A DNA stretch of 64,000 nt from Drechslerella dactyloides (lineage: Eukaryota; Ascomycota; Orbiliomycetes; Orbiliales; Orbiliaceae). The number at the start of each line of letters is the position of its first letter. Position 1 is the first letter of the stretch. A program made the position numbers and the translations under genes. The notes below the pieces were generated by a model. The model had not been told where the DNA came from. It worked only from the letters and a program-made list of their open reading frames with translations, and made no database searches. This document shows positions 25,133 through 37,921 of the stretch, one piece after another. Location: contig JAGTWJ010000003.1 in NCBI GenBank assembly GCA_020064725.1, forward strand, positions 310,001 to 374,000, given 5' to 3'.

Positions 25133-26359
25133 CTAAATCAAGGTTGCGGCACATATATTTAACCGGAGATACACGGAACAGAGCACTGTCCATCTTTGAG
25201 TTTCATGCCTCGTTTTCTTGTTGTTATGGATTCTATGGATTCTCAACCGCTCTAATAGTAAGTTGACGACCTTATTGTACGTTCCGGTGAATCTTAATTT
25301 CATCTTTACAGGGTCGGAATTGCAAAGACCTACACCACGGCACGGGATTTCTCCACCTTTCATCCATATGGAAAAGCGCAGGATCTCCCTACTGCCACAT
25401 ACGCGTAGGAAGGTTGTACGACAACGTTCCGGAATGTGATCTAGATCGATGGCACCATGCTTCCCTCTGGATTCCGTACAATATGCGTTTAACCGCTGGG
25501 TTTCTGGAAACACTGGCTATCAGACCATCAATCAAGCCGGAATTTCTGCTTTAGAGTCTCAATATAGGTTCTTTCTCCCATTTCGCATAGCAAATTGAAG
25601 TTGTGATGATTCCCGTTCCCAAGGAGAGAGTGGACCTCGTAGTGAAGGGCACATCTGGTTATGACAGCCAGGCCAGCAGAATGCCGGACGGTTCTTCAGC
25701 AGGAGTATCGACTTGATTGGATAGGCGCTGGGCCTCTAGCGCAGATCCTTCTAAGTCCAGAAGCGGTAGCTGTCCACTTGGATCAGCTGAACCAACAGTG
25801 ATAGACCCCGGTTGAATGACCCTCCATTCTCTAAGACTATCTTTTTCAGAAATCGGAACAACTCGGGGTTGTCGATTGCCATGAACTTCAGCGAGTCAGG
25901 TCCTATCAAGAAGCCAAACGCCGCAGTGTTGAACTTGGCACCTTTGAACCTGGAGTACGTACCTGCATATTCCTGCTAAGAGAAGACTTACATTTCACCC
26001 AGAATTTCTTGTCGATATTCCGGCTTCTTGGGCCCTTGGCGAAATCGATATGGAATGATACAGGGACTCCCACAGCAGTAACGTCTGGACATCTTCTCCG
26101 TTAGCATTCCAGAATCCACATCTTTAATTAACTCACCACCACGACAAGCCTAATTAAAGTTGGTACATCGATGATTCAAGGCGAATTCGCGAAGCGGTGA
26201 AAAACTTGCGCTAAGATATACGTTCCGAGAAAAATAGAAAACTAGGTGCATTCCTCTAAGCGGTTGCCAGCTACTGTAACAGAAATCGCCCCCCAGGAGG
26301 CCTTCGATTCTTGGATGCTGTCTGGGCAAATATATCTGTTGACGATTTCCATATGTCAA
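25133..26359 (-). pseudogene. possible decayed protein-coding frame of unknown function
   Basis: Minus-strand open stretches 26359-26153 and 25513-25133 are in the same frame, and the frame between them is broken by about nine stops, each explicable as CAA/CAG/CGA changed by C-to-T. Protein-like segments include EILGEM, KFNTAAFGFLIGPDSLKFMA and AIDLDHIPERCRTTFLRVCG. A neighbouring frame near 25700-25790 (PLLDLEGSALEAQRLSNQVD) also looks protein-like, so a frameshift may be involved. I do not recognise the family. The stop count is below the random expectation for this length but not overwhelmingly so. It lies 0.5 kb from the dead pogo element, so RIP leakage is plausible. Confidence 0.3.
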
Positions 26360-26962
26360 TCTGCCTAGCGTGCTCAGTCTCGAGGTCGTAACCGACTTGC
26401 AGATCTTCGTTTATGGAGGGACATTTGAACAGAGACACCGCGGCTGCTAGTTTGGAGCCGAGACATCAAGTTCGACCAGGAGAAATATCATAGCGCTACC
26501 TAGAATACAGCTAGGTACTACGCCGATAGAAACGCTACGGGGTGACAAAAATATACGAGAGTCAGCTGATATACATATAGCTGCACTTACCGAATGACTT
26601 AGTCTAGACCGATGTCGGTGGAGTGGGAAATATTAAGGTACCCTTGTTATTAAAAGGTCTAATATCTGGTTTACTTGTACTTACCTTTGCCCGTTTCGTT
26701 TCTAATGGTTGCATTTTCCATGGCCATCTGGACCTCTCTTATTCATGAAAAACGCCACGGTGAGCACTGTCAACGGGCTTTACATCTACATTTATATGGC
26801 AGAACATGCAATCGGAGCATCCAGCAGTTGTAGGGCAAAATATCATGAAATCATATTAGTCTACTGCATGAAAAATATCTATAGCAGTCCCTCCCGGGTA
26901 TATACATGCATGAAACTAAGACATTACAACAAAACACAACGAAGCTCGCTGAAAAAGACTGA
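26360..26962. other. intergenic, nothing assigned
   Basis: Contains the downstream region of the permease gene. Short frames here show no known motif. Confidence 0.5.
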
Positions 26963-28790
26963 CTAGCAGCACCAGTCGTAGACCTTCTTGCCAGTAGACC
27001 AGTTGGCCTTTTCCTCATTCTCCTGACGAATAACCTCCCTGAGATCAAGGTCTCTCCGTCCAGCGTCGAGATCGATTTCCATAAGATTGACGCCGAATTT
27101 CCAGTCACGTGTAAACGCCTTGTAGCCGAGGAAGAACGCTAGGACGACCGGAGCAGCGAGGTAGCTCTGGAAGAAAACCTCTACATTTGGTTTCTCGCCG
27201 ATAGGCTATTGAGGTTGCATTAGCGATGATTCCGGTTGCATCAGTGGGAGAGAATATGCTACTTACGAAGAGAGCGACGTAGAACTGCGCGACGAGACAG
27301 AGAATATTGAGACCGAGACCGATGCAAGATCCCCAAACGCCGAATCCAGCTCTGAACGGAATTTCATCGAGCGAACGGCCTTGCATTTTCCATGCCCTGC
27401 GGAACTGGATGTGCGCAAAGTTGATGGATCCCCACGAGAAGAAGTTGGAAAGACCAGACAAGGCAAGAAGCCAATAGAAGATAGTGTTTCCCTTTGGCGC
27501 CAGAACAATGAAGCCCATAAATCCGAAGGCTATATTTTCCGGGGATTGTTAGCATGTCTGAGATGCACGACATATGAAGAGCGTGATTGTGACTTACAAA
27601 GAGCGAGCAAGAGCGCGTAAATGGGTCGGCCCTTGGAGTCGATTGTAGCAAAGATTTTAGGGGCATGTCCGCGCTCGGCAAGGGCCTGGAGTGTACGGGT
27701 AGATCCATAGGAGCAAGTGTTTGCAACGGAGATGACAGAAATCAAGATGACGGCGTTGAAAATGCTAGGCAGAACTGGGATACCGGCAAGGGTCATGGCG
27801 CGAACGAAGGGAGAGTACTTGGTGTTGGCGCCGCTGGCGTTGGCGAGTAACGGGTCGTTGGAAGGGACGATCAGACCAAGAAGGAACAGAGAGATAACGT
27901 AAAAGATCATGATACGCCATAGAACTTGCTTGGTCGCCTTTGGAAGGGTTTTTCGCGGGTTTTCTGTCTCAGCGGCAGACAGACCAACAAGCTCGGTACC
28001 GCCGAAGGCAAAGGAAGCGGTGACGAAGACGCTGCAGAAACCCTTGAATCCGTTCCGGAATGCGCCCGGGTTGCTATATCATCGAATGTTAGCTGCTTTC
28101 GCTTATCAAAACAGATTTTAGACGTCAGCGATAGGCTGGTAAATTATAAACCTACCTCCAGTATTCAGCGCCAATGTATCCTCTGTTATCAGTTGGGACA
28201 CCGCCGCAGTTGATAATGATGGCCAAGATGATGAATCCGAGGATAGCGATAACCTTAACGGTGCCAAGAATAAACTCGACTTCACCGTATCCACGGACGC
28301 CAAAGATATTGATAATGATGACAAGCACCAAAAATATAGCGATAAAGACTCCCTGATTCGGTAGTTTATCGCTCCAGAACTGCAAGGTGATGGAAGAGGC
28401 AACCAGTTCGAAAGGCAAGACAATTAACCAGTTAAAGGCATAGTTCCAACCCATGCTGAAACCCCACGCGGGATCGATAAAGCGAACCGAGTATGTGTAA
28501 AATGCGCCATTAATCGGATACATGACAGCCAGCTCACCGAGCGCGTGAACGGTAAAGAGCAACATGATACCGATGAGAGTAAAGTCGATAACCAAGGCTG
28601 CGGGGCCACCAGCTGCCAATGCGCTACCGGAACCGACGAAGAGACCAGCGCCGATGGAACCGCCAATAGCTATCATCTGCATGTGGCGATTCTTCAGGCT
28701 TCTCTTCAACTCGTTTTTAGGGGCGCCGACCTCGCTGTCGGTGACGACGACATCTTTGTCGTTCGCCGGCTTTGCTTCCGGGAAATGCAT
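26963..28790 (-). CDS. general amino-acid permease (YAT/AAP family), 4 exons, 538 aa
   Basis: Plasma-membrane proton symporter for amino acids by family. Exons on the minus strand: 28790-28156, 28073-27598, 27529-27267, 27205-26963, with GT..AG introns of 82, 68 and 61 nt and a phase-consistent total of 539 codons. After a hydrophilic N-terminus it has the family start LKRSLKNRHMQMIAIGGSIG followed by AGLFVGSGSAL in TM1, then about twelve hydrophobic segments. Family blocks include GELAVMYPINGAFYTYSVRF, the FAFGGTELVGLSAAE block in exon 2, and NTCSYGSTRTLQALAERGHA before TM8. The C-terminus reads KANWSTGKKVYDWCC. Length is usual for the GAP1-like group. The start is the first ATG of the frame, preceded by ACAAC. 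No breaks are seen, so it should be functional. Substrate range cannot be judged from sequence. Confidence 0.93.
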
Positions 28791-31700
28791 GTTGTTGAGA
28801 CTTGATTCGGTCCGTGGAAGGAGGAGACCGTGTTGCGTGTGGTATTTCTACCGCCGCAGAGAAAGGTTGGAGATTGGAATGGGGGTAAAATGAAAGAGGA
28901 ATTTGCGAATGGGATCCGTAGAGAAAGTACAGATGACCGCTTGGTCCGATCTTGCGATGGGAAAGAGAATCTAGAAGCCTCTCAAGGGCGGGTTATGCGG
29001 TCCTTTTAATTCTGGCAGGCCTCTACCAGAATTACGGCGATCATATAGCTCCAGCGCTGCTCTGAATTCTGCAGGCAGCACCAACAGGGCCTTGACGGTG
29101 CACCCTACATTCGTACAACATGCTACATCCTTTTCTCGACCACCCGCCGCCCGGCGATACGGTATGGGCGTCATTTCTGCAACTGCCAAATTCGTGCTCT
29201 TCCAGGGGCTGTTGTGGAATACCTGCTAGTTGCATTGATAATGTCTCGCTTGCGGACGTCCATTTGGGGCCTGTAAGGTTGCGGCATCGTCCAATTTACT
29301 CAAGCCGGCCGCCGCGGTGCGTGCGCATGTAGGTACACATGTGCCTCAGCAGCACAGGCCACGCCTCACAGGTCGCAGCGTTCAAAACTGAGTCGGAACC
29401 CTGCATACGCATACGCCTGCATGCACTTAAACATGGGCTCGACTGCATATGTCAATCTTTTCGTTGGCAAATTCTTCCTTTGACGAAAAAATAACACTGT
29501 GGAATCCGTGGATCTTTCCGTTCCGTCGGCCAGCTCCCACCAACTTAACGCCGCACGGTCAGCAAACAGTGGTGACCTAGGGCACGCATGCGACCCTTTA
29601 CTGCTTCTGATGATTAGTTCGAGATTGAGGCGAACACGCAATGCGAGGTTGATCCGAAGCTGCTTCGAATTGCTTGATCTGACTTGGCTCTCTTATCATC
29701 CTTTAGGCGGCAGGAAGGAAGCACCGCTCAGTTAGTTGCATGAAATCAGGCAGCTGTCACATAGCTGGACCTGGCACTCGGAAAATAACCAATCAGCGTA
29801 GCCTTCTGCCGGGCAACAAGCCTGCAGGTCTAGGTTGGAAACACCAGCGCGGGGGGCAGGCTTCACGGTGGAACCTCCCAAATTCATGCCCGATCAGACA
29901 AGTTTGTACCACAGCGATTGATTTGGGCGAGCCTCGTCCGCCACCCGATTGCAGCTGAGACGCAGAGCACTCTCTGCTGAGCTGAACTAACAGTCCATGC
30001 TAGAGCTCCAGAGCATCCCGAGTCCCGGACTTACTGCTGTCGGAATGTCCAAACCGTCATCCTGCTTCGGCGACCCAGATCCTGGGTCTAGGGTCCAGCT
30101 GCAGGGTAAATGCGTGCCAAACTGCAGCATCAGAAACAAGGGACTGGAAAGCGAAGAGTCGAGAGGCATCAAACAAGCGCTCCTGTTCCCGACCGATATT
30201 TTTTTTTTCCTGCATGCGTCGGCCAGAGGCTGTGCGGAAGCCATCGTGGCGGTTCGAGAAAACCTTGGATAGCCGCATGCCAGCGGATGATTCCATGGCG
30301 CAAGTGGCGGCCTTGACGCAGGGAGACAACCCGCAACACGCGGAAAACATGCAGCACTGGCCGCACAGCCAGACACTATCCGCAAACGGGCTCGGCCACA
30401 GCTTCCTATTACGATGCTGACCTGCTAGGGTCAATATTAGCAGCCGTTACAGAAAGTTCGAAGAGGTCCCCATATCAAATGTTCGCATTCCCTTTACCGA
30501 GTGTCAGCAGGCGAATAGACTGCGTGAACGTTCGTTTTGACTCTAGAGCTCGTGTGGACGGGAACTATGCATCTAGCTATAGCGCTAGAGTGTCAATGTG
30601 TACGAGTATTCGGGCTGGGCATCTTGGCTCCTAAGCTTCATACTTGTCGCTAGATATTTCACGCATCTCCTGGCTGCCCGAATCCTCTAGGAATAACTGC
30701 CTAGAGCGAAGGTTGGCATCTACACCAACTCGCACACAGACACTAGGCTAATAGATGTTGCAGTTTAATTAGAATGACAGTCCAAAAACTCAACATTAGA
30801 CAACCCCGCATGAGTTGTTGGTAGAGTCTACCATAGGAGCAATCTGGCACGAGACCACTTTTGAATATAAGAGGTATACTAGGACATACATGTAGTTTCA
30901 CAGCGTTATTGTAAAGCGCTCGCTCGCGGCCGTACAGGCAGCTGCGTGTCCAACAAGGGAATTTGAAATTAGTCGCTGGGGCCGATATTTCGCATGCCCC
31001 TGGTCACTGCGAAGCACAAGCGATACTACAATGTGACACGCCAGGGAATAACTATAGCTTAGGTGATCGTGGAATCTCTCGGCGGCACAGCTCTTCAAAC
31101 AGAAGCCTATCGCGCGATTACCAGTACAACGGTGCACGGTGCATGATCTATTTTGGAGGCGAGTCGATGACCTGTGTTCGTGTTACCTAGCGTCTAGCAT
31201 TTTCGGAACGAAAACGACACTCTGGAGACGCAGGTTGGTGGTTCAAGGCAGCTATTAATTCGTATCAGATTGGCGCCTTTATCTGCCATTCGTACCATGG
31301 TATTGGCAACATTTAATCAATTCCTTGGCTAGGGCCACCACTTCCCTGATGTAGCCCGGCCATGGATAGGGAAATCTGCCAAGTGATGTCGCGAAAGTTT
31401 GAAATTTCAAGCGTTATCAAAACTCAAAACACAACCTCCGAATTGGGCGGCTTGAGAGTCATCCGAATGCGAACTCGCTTGGCATCATAATCTCTTTCCC
31501 GTAAGCTGTAAAGCGATCTTAATATGGATACGTGGGTTTCGTATCCAAGACTGTGATCGCTACACGTGTCTATCTCATTGGACATACTTATATACGCCGA
31601 TGATATATCTCCTGCCCAAAGAGTTCTAGCCTCAATCCTGGGTGGCGCCGTGAATATATACCGCTGGCTAGTTGGTCCTGCACATGAAAGTCGCTCAAAC

Positions 31701-33370
31701 ATCCGGCTCTTCTAGTCATTTAAGAATGATCTTCGGATTAGCACTGCCGCACAAACTCTTTCGCCGAGAAAAGATTTTGCCTAAGCCTTTGGGCTTGGAA
31801 TAGCAGGTCTGCTAGATTACTCATATTTGCCACGCCGATGAAGCCTTTGAATTAATCGAGAGGGAGGCACTGCTAACTTGGCGGCACGATAGTAGCAAGT
31901 GCGAGTAAGATCATAGGCAGATACCGACTCCCTGCGTGCTGGGATACGCTTGTTCATGTAGAATCAGAGACATTTGATATTCGGTAGATTTATCGATTCC
32001 AGGATCCATCGAGTTATAATCTGACAGGCTTGGTATATAACTAAGTATTTGCTTGGTATATATATCAGCTCGGGTGCTCGGTGTAAGAACCCCTTTAGAT
32101 CAGTTACGTAGAATGGAGTGCCTAGCTACATGCATTCCACACCTTTGTCTTTGTAGACAGTCGTTGGGCTAAGCTGGTATAACAGAAGCCATGCTCGGGT
32201 TGTACAACTGTGGGGTTCAGTTCTATAACATAATGAATTCGAGAATTGGACTGACATCTGCGACATGCAGCAGCTCCCGCTTTGTGGCGGGTAAGAGATG
32301 CTAAGGGCGCAACCGAGAAGCTTATTCAGTTAAACAAATCTAGACGCCGTATCTAGACGAAATCAAATGCGTTGAGTTTTTGAAACTGCAGGGCCAAGAT
32401 AGCTAAGACTGCTGTCTCCACACCGCAGTTTGAAGATTATGGTCAGGACTAGTAAACATGCATCCGGAGGAATGGCATGGCTTATTTCTTATCCGGAGCT
32501 TCCTAACCTTCAGATATCTTGTCCTCACGCCTGTTGAGCCCCTCAAAAAGCAGAAAGTACCCTATTGACTCCAAACTGAAAGTTTGAAGAGCTATGTTTA
32601 CCAATCTATCGCCTGAGGAAATATAGGAGGCCCCTCAATCTCAGGCGCGACCCAATTTTGAGATATGAAATATCAACAGTGCAAAGCTCCGTATACATGT
32701 GCATGTCGTCGGCAAGTAGGACTGGCTTCCACTAGTTGAGATCCCGGATAAATTACGCCAATAATACTCAATGCCAGACCGGATTGGTCCGGTTCAAGGC
32801 GCCAATGCGCAGCCCAATGCTTGATTTCAGCCCCACGCGGGGAAATATACCACTTAACCCATTCTAGATACTGAAACATATCCTCACCATAGACCTAGGG
32901 TCCTGATGCTTCAATCATGGATTCTTGAAATCTCATGTATTGAATGTCGCGAGCGCAGGATACGGGATTGGTGGGTGCAGATAATTTCATCATGGTCGTT
33001 ACAATACATCAGCGCTCTAACATCAGTGAAGGATTCCAGGATCTTCTAATGCGTTATCTGGACTCAATTTGTTGGCGTTGACGAGGTACTGGTGTGTACC
33101 GCAATTGCTAGTTCGGCCGCTAGGTTTTCCCGGCACCGGCACATGCGTCCTACGAAAGCGTATCAGATCGACAAATAAATCGTGCAAAGCTCGGGATATT
33201 AAGCGTTCTTATGATTATTGCGCTGATCGTCGCTTCAAGACCTCGGCAGTTGAGTCAATGCTAGCTAATTCCGATGGTCCTCATATGAGATGGCGAAAAG
33301 ATACTTGCAAACACCGAGTGGATTCCGGTTCCAGTTTACCGTTTGCAATTTGTGGGACCCATATTCCTCC
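28791..33370. other. 4.6-kb intergenic region without an identifiable gene
   Basis: The first few hundred bases include the permease promoter and 5' leader. 29.0-30.4 kb is GC-richer and stop-poor, giving many overlapping short frames in several phases (for example 29987-30385 and 30057-30434), a sign of chance rather than coding. No known motif, tRNA or TE was seen. Confidence 0.5.
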
Positions 33371-33378
33371 TATATAAA
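33371..33378 (+). promoter_or_regulatory. TATA box of the FAD-linked oxidase gene
   Basis: TATATAAA lies 74 bp upstream of the ATG at 33452, at a typical core-promoter distance for a filamentous fungus with a short leader. Confidence 0.5.
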
Positions 33379-33451
33379 GTGGCATTACCGATACCCAGCT
33401 ATTGAATGCCGCTATCAGCTTTGAGCCTTCGGAGACTTCCCAGACGTCATT

Positions 33452-35138
33452 ATGCAGCCTTTCTTCATTTTGAATGCGGGGTTCAAATATCTACAACTGA
33501 TACCCCTACTCACAATACTGCCAGTGGCAGTTCTAACAATGTCTAGGCCGGGAATTCAAGAATTGCTGGGTCCCAGACTCTCAGATCAAGCGAGCATAGC
33601 GTTTTCTTCCTCGGCCGCTCCAAGATGGTCGGAATACGAAGCACCAAAAGCACAAATTGTTGTTAGCGTGTTTACCGCCCGAGATGTAGTAGAAACAGTA
33701 AGTTCATTAGCCTCGAAAGGGATCGCAGCTCGAAATACGAAGTCGCAAAAGCTGACTCTGCATTGCACAGGTCAAATACTGCAACGAGCATGGTGTCAAA
33801 TTCCTTGCCCAAACCAGTGGTCATGGTTGGGGAATCACCTGGACTCTCTGCGAGAATGATGTCATAATCAACCTTCGCGAGTTGAATTCCGTTGCCGTTG
33901 ACAAGGTAGCGGGAAGCGCGACAATTGGAGGAGGGGCCATCATTAAAGAGATTGTTGATGAAGTCTACAAAAACGAAATGCATGTTGTGAGTGGCGGATG
34001 TAACTGTGTGAGTACCGGGTTTATGCTTGGAGGTGGATTAGGTATGCTAGTTTACATCTTGGGTTCCTAGATGACTACCAAACAAATCTCCTGGGTTCAA
34101 TGCTAAAAGAGCTACTGTAGGCCGACTGATGGGTGAATATGGCCTCGCAATTGACAATCTTCTTTCTGTCGACCTTGTCACAGCAAACGGAGATCTGATA
34201 ACGGTAACACCGAAAAACCCATCTGAAGATCTGTGGTGGGCAATTCGAGGAGCCGGGCACAATTTCGGTATTGTCACGTCATACACAATCAGAGCCTATC
34301 CTTGGATCAATGGGGGTGTCCATTGGAGCGGAAATCTCATCTTCACGGGTGACCAAGTCAAGGATGTTACCAAAGCAATTGACCAGCTAGATTTCGAGAA
34401 GCCAATGTCGGTACATTACTATTTCTCAGTCGACCCAACGTCCAGCAAACCTGTTGTGCTTGTAAACCCTTACTACGCCGGCACTGTCGAGGAAGCAAGA
34501 AAGGCATTCAAATCTCTCATTGACCTCAACCCCGTTGCAGATTTGACGGGTCCTATTACTTGGGATGAAGTGAACACCGGCGCAGACTTTTTCTGCCAGA
34601 AGGGTGCCCGCAAGGTAGCATATACCGCTGGGTTAAAGAAACTTGACTCCGATGCATTCAAAAACATCTGGGACAAATATGTTGCTTTCATCAATCAGCA
34701 CGGCGTCGACAAAGTAGGGCAGAGCGGTGTACTTATTGAGTGCTACTCATATGTAACGGCCCGTGCTGTTGAGTATACCTCGACTGCTTACCCCCATCGC
34801 GATGTGAATTTCCATGCCGCCTCTCTCCTTTGGTACAATGACACATCTCTCGATAAAGATGCCGAAGAATTTGGATCATTTAGCAGGGAACAGTGGATCA
34901 GTACTTCACGGGAACACAGGGAACACGCGTAAGTCATCATTTTCCTTCCCAAAAGCCTTTCATCGAGCTAGAATCGCTGAGGAGAAAACTTAGTTACGTA
35001 AACTTTGCTCGGGGAGATGAGCCAATAGACGCGGTGTACGGCGAGAGCTGGAGACTCCGTAAATTAACGACGATTAAAAGTAAATGGGACCCCGAAGGCA
35101 GATTTAGTCAATATTTTCCGATTCCAAGCCGTTTCTAG
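33452..35138 (+). CDS. secreted FAD-linked oxidase, BBE-like (FAD_binding_4 family), 4 exons, 489 aa
   Basis: Flavin-dependent oxidase of the berberine-bridge-enzyme/glucooligosaccharide-oxidase family. The substrate is unknown; relatives act in secondary metabolism or on sugars. Exons 33452-33697, 33771-34041, 34121-34928, 34994-35138 (introns 73, 79 and 65 nt) give 490 in-phase codons. The N-terminus has a hydrophobic signal segment (YLQLIPLLTILPVAVLTM). Covalent flavin sites are likely H100 in TSGHGWG and C159 in GGCNCVSTGFMLGGG, the bicovalent pattern of the family. The second FAD part reads LGRLMGEYGLAIDNLLSVDL, and the C-terminus has the substrate and BBE-type YVNFARGDE...YG..W..L..IK.KWDP. 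Oddity: just before intron 3 the frame reads SREQWISTSREHREHA, while the +1 frame encodes a family-like DQYFTGTQGTR. A local pair of indels, or a sequencing error, may have garbled about 15 residues. Confidence 0.88.
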
Positions 35139-36624
35139 ACATTCGATTCCCCTCCTACGATATTTTCTTTGTCTGCACTGATTGTCGATAGTCAGGTTGG
35201 AACGAAATCATCCACAAATTCACCGCTTATCTGTCTGACCGCTGGGGTGAGTGTCGATATATCCGGACAAATGTTCTCGAAGTCGCGATGGGCCTGGGCC
35301 GCGGCATTATTCTAACCTAAATGTATTGCTACTATATATGATCATGACGATAGTACATTTCGCAAACTAGTCTTAGATAATCGTGTACCATTTCAACAAC
35401 CGGGGACTATTTTCGGAGGGCCTTTGATCGACGCCTCTGATTTTGAGAGTAAGCTTGTATTTGTTACCAGAGCGTCGAGATTTTTTTCGTATCGTTGCCG
35501 ATTTCGTCGTCGTAGTCCGTAATATAGTCAAGGTCCAAAACTGAGTTTTTTTTCTCTAGGACTTACAGTCATAACTGCGTTGAGTTCGAGGGCCACAGGC
35601 GCGCCCCGCTTGCCCTTGCTAATCAAATCAAAAATAAAGAGATCGTAGCTGTGCATGTGTACGCCGGCGCTTCGATCTAGATGCATCTCCTGCTGTATAA
35701 TCATGTGTTGCATGTTGTTTAGTCAACACCAAGCGTTGCCAGGCTTTGCTGGTGTCGAGACTGGCTCATTGCACTGGCAAGGCGTTATGGCGAATTACCA
35801 TAAATATACCTAGCATGTAGTCAAGGAGAGATCCCGTGGTCTCCGAGAGGCCAGGAAGCTGGCAGTAACGTCGATATCGCATTTGAATCTAATACAGAGC
35901 TTAGATCTGCTGCCGAGTCGATTTGCTTGATATTTAATAATTACCTGCCTGATAAAGATGGGAAGGTCTTACTGGGCTGCCTTTTCCGAACTGTGAATCG
36001 CAATTACATCGCCCGTTTGAGGATGCCTGCCGCATTGCGGGGGAAGAACACTCTGAGAGGAATTTGTCTCCGGTGGCTATACTTCAAGTATTATATCTTT
36101 AGAGTTTGAAGATATAAAAAATTCGTCTTCGGCTGGTTGCTTTCCATGAACAGAACCAACAACGACAACATAGGTAGCTCACCAACAGGGTGGAGCTTCA
36201 TGGGACTACCAGCGCAAATTATTAAGGGATATGTGTAAAGCAAGAGGTACTACTTAACCTCACCCGTTACAGCTATTCACTATCTGTATTCTCGCTACAG
36301 GGAGTCCGTCGTGATCCTCCTCACTACCTATCCAGTGCGGCGACAGAATACTCCTAACAAACTTCGTGCGATGCTTTCATTCCTTCTAGTAGCTCCGAAC
36401 CGACTTCTTTGACTGAGAACAGCGATTTACGGGCTATTCCCTGTGTTCTATTAGATATGCTTCTATGTGCGGCATCCGCAAAATCAAGGGCATATCCGAT
36501 AATCTTACGATCTTCTGGCGTAGGAGTTACAGAGACATCTTAAACCCTAAGCCGAAGTTGGCTTGTAGTATAGCTCGACACGAGTATTATCTACTATCCC
36601 GGCAACGGATAATCTTGCCTTCAA
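35139..36624. other. intergenic, nothing assigned
   Basis: 1.5 kb with only short frames. It holds the 3' flank of the FAD oxidase and the promoter of the rhodopsin-domain gene. A 123-codon plus frame (36465-36836) overlaps exon 1 of that gene in another phase and is not credible. Confidence 0.5.
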
Positions 36625-37921
36625 ATGACATCAACCACGGTTGCAATAGTATCCTGGACACTTGGCTACTTGGCTGGTCTGACTGTCCTGGCCTTGAAAA
36701 TATATACCCGGAAAAGATACCTCGGTGGGTTAAAAACGGACGACTATGTTGCACTGGTCGCCTTAGTATGCATTTAACTTCTCAAAAGGCACTTGGTGGT
36801 ACTATGAAGGTTAACTTGTTGAATAGGTCATTCTAACCACAGGCATGGGCGTTATTTATACCATGCTGATCTTAGGCCTCCAAAAAGGCGACTTACATTG
36901 GATCCTTCTTCCGCGGGCGAAATTGGAACTATTGTTCAAATGGTAAGATTTCTTTCACATTTTTGTATAGAATTAGGAGGCGTCGGAGGAATATCTCTTT
37001 AATGCTGACTCTTGGTTCTAGCTACTTCATATCAATTCAACTTTATACCTTCGGAATATTCTTCATGAAACTAAGTCTAATCTTGCTATACAAACGGATA
37101 GCCAAAGCCTCCAAAACCTTTCCGAGATTAAACACCCTCCTGAACTGTCTCATTTGCACTTGCCTTATTTTTACAATAGTAGGCTCGGTCTTAGGCTGTT
37201 TCTGGTGCAAACCACTCGAGGCATTTTGGAAGCCAATGCCCATAGCTCCTCTTACCACAAGGTATTGCTCCAGAACTTTGATCGAGCTAAGCGTCTATAT
37301 GTACTCAGCATATAACATTGCTACGGATATCTGCAGTAAGCTTGATGTGGCGAACGCAAAACCTTTGAGAAATCGTAGACGGCTGACCTTACATCTCCAG
37401 TCATGATTGTACCTTACTTTTTTCTTTCTCGTGCAGCGATAAAGGGCCGAGGACAGCGCTTGGCTCTCTTCGGACTATTCGGAATCGGCACATTCGTTAT
37501 CGCTTCTACCATCGTCAAGTTGATTGCTATTGCCCAAGAGTTCAAGCCTCCAACTTTGGTTCTATGGAGTTTCGTTGAAGCATGTGTAGCAATAGTTGTC
37601 GTTTGCCTACCTTCACTGCCGCCTTTGATCTGGAAAAACACAATGTTAGGGAACAAACCCGACGCTGAATTTTCGGGATCCCAGTGGGATGGAGGGGCAA
37701 ACTCGAACTTTGTAGTAGGCCAGGGTACTGAAGCTACATCTGCGAACGCTCTCGAGCTGGTCCCTGCGCTACGACTGCCCCCTGCGTTTGGAACAGGGAA
37801 TCTGAGTATAAGGGATGTTGTCTCAGTGGACGAGTGCCACAGCGGCAGGAGTGTCATATTATCGGCGGCTTCGGGTTCAATTTGTACCCGGGAAAGTATT
37901 TCAGAATACTTCCAAGCATGA
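36625..37921 (+). CDS. fungal rhodopsin-domain (PTH11-like) integral membrane protein, 4 exons, 363 aa
   Basis: Seven-helix plasma-membrane protein of the fungal 'rhodopsin domain' group related to PTH11-type GPCR-like proteins. Some members act in surface sensing, but most have no known role. Exons 36625-36765, 36827-36942, 37022-37335, 37401-37921; introns 61, 79 and 65 nt; 364 codons in phase. Family marks: a first helix TLGYLAGLTVLALKIYTRKR, then KTDDYVALVAL, the helix block FFMKLSLILLYKRI, the GCFWCKPLEAFW loop, and WSFVEACVAIVVVCLPSLPP in the last helix. A long Ser/Gly-rich cytoplasmic tail follows. No CFEM domain precedes the helices. The ATG at 36625 gives a short extracellular N-terminus, as usual. 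It lies 1.5 kb downstream of the FAD oxidase on the same strand. Confidence 0.88.

Noticed and set aside
26709..26966. 85-codon plus frame at the 3' end of the permease
   Set aside because: Overlaps the permease stop region in antisense; composition shows no coding character.
29987..30434. Cluster of overlapping frames on both strands
   Set aside because: GC-richer intergenic DNA; four or more phases open at once; no family similarity.
33061..33090. Similarity of CAATTTGTTGGC in two intergenic places (about 33066 and 45560)
   Set aside because: Only about 12-17 bp shared with transitions; too short to call a dispersed repeat.
36465..36836. 123-codon plus frame over exon 1 of the rhodopsin-domain gene
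   Set aside because: The other phase gives the family sequence MTSTTVAIVSWTLGYLAGLT with proper splice sites; this one is a shadow.
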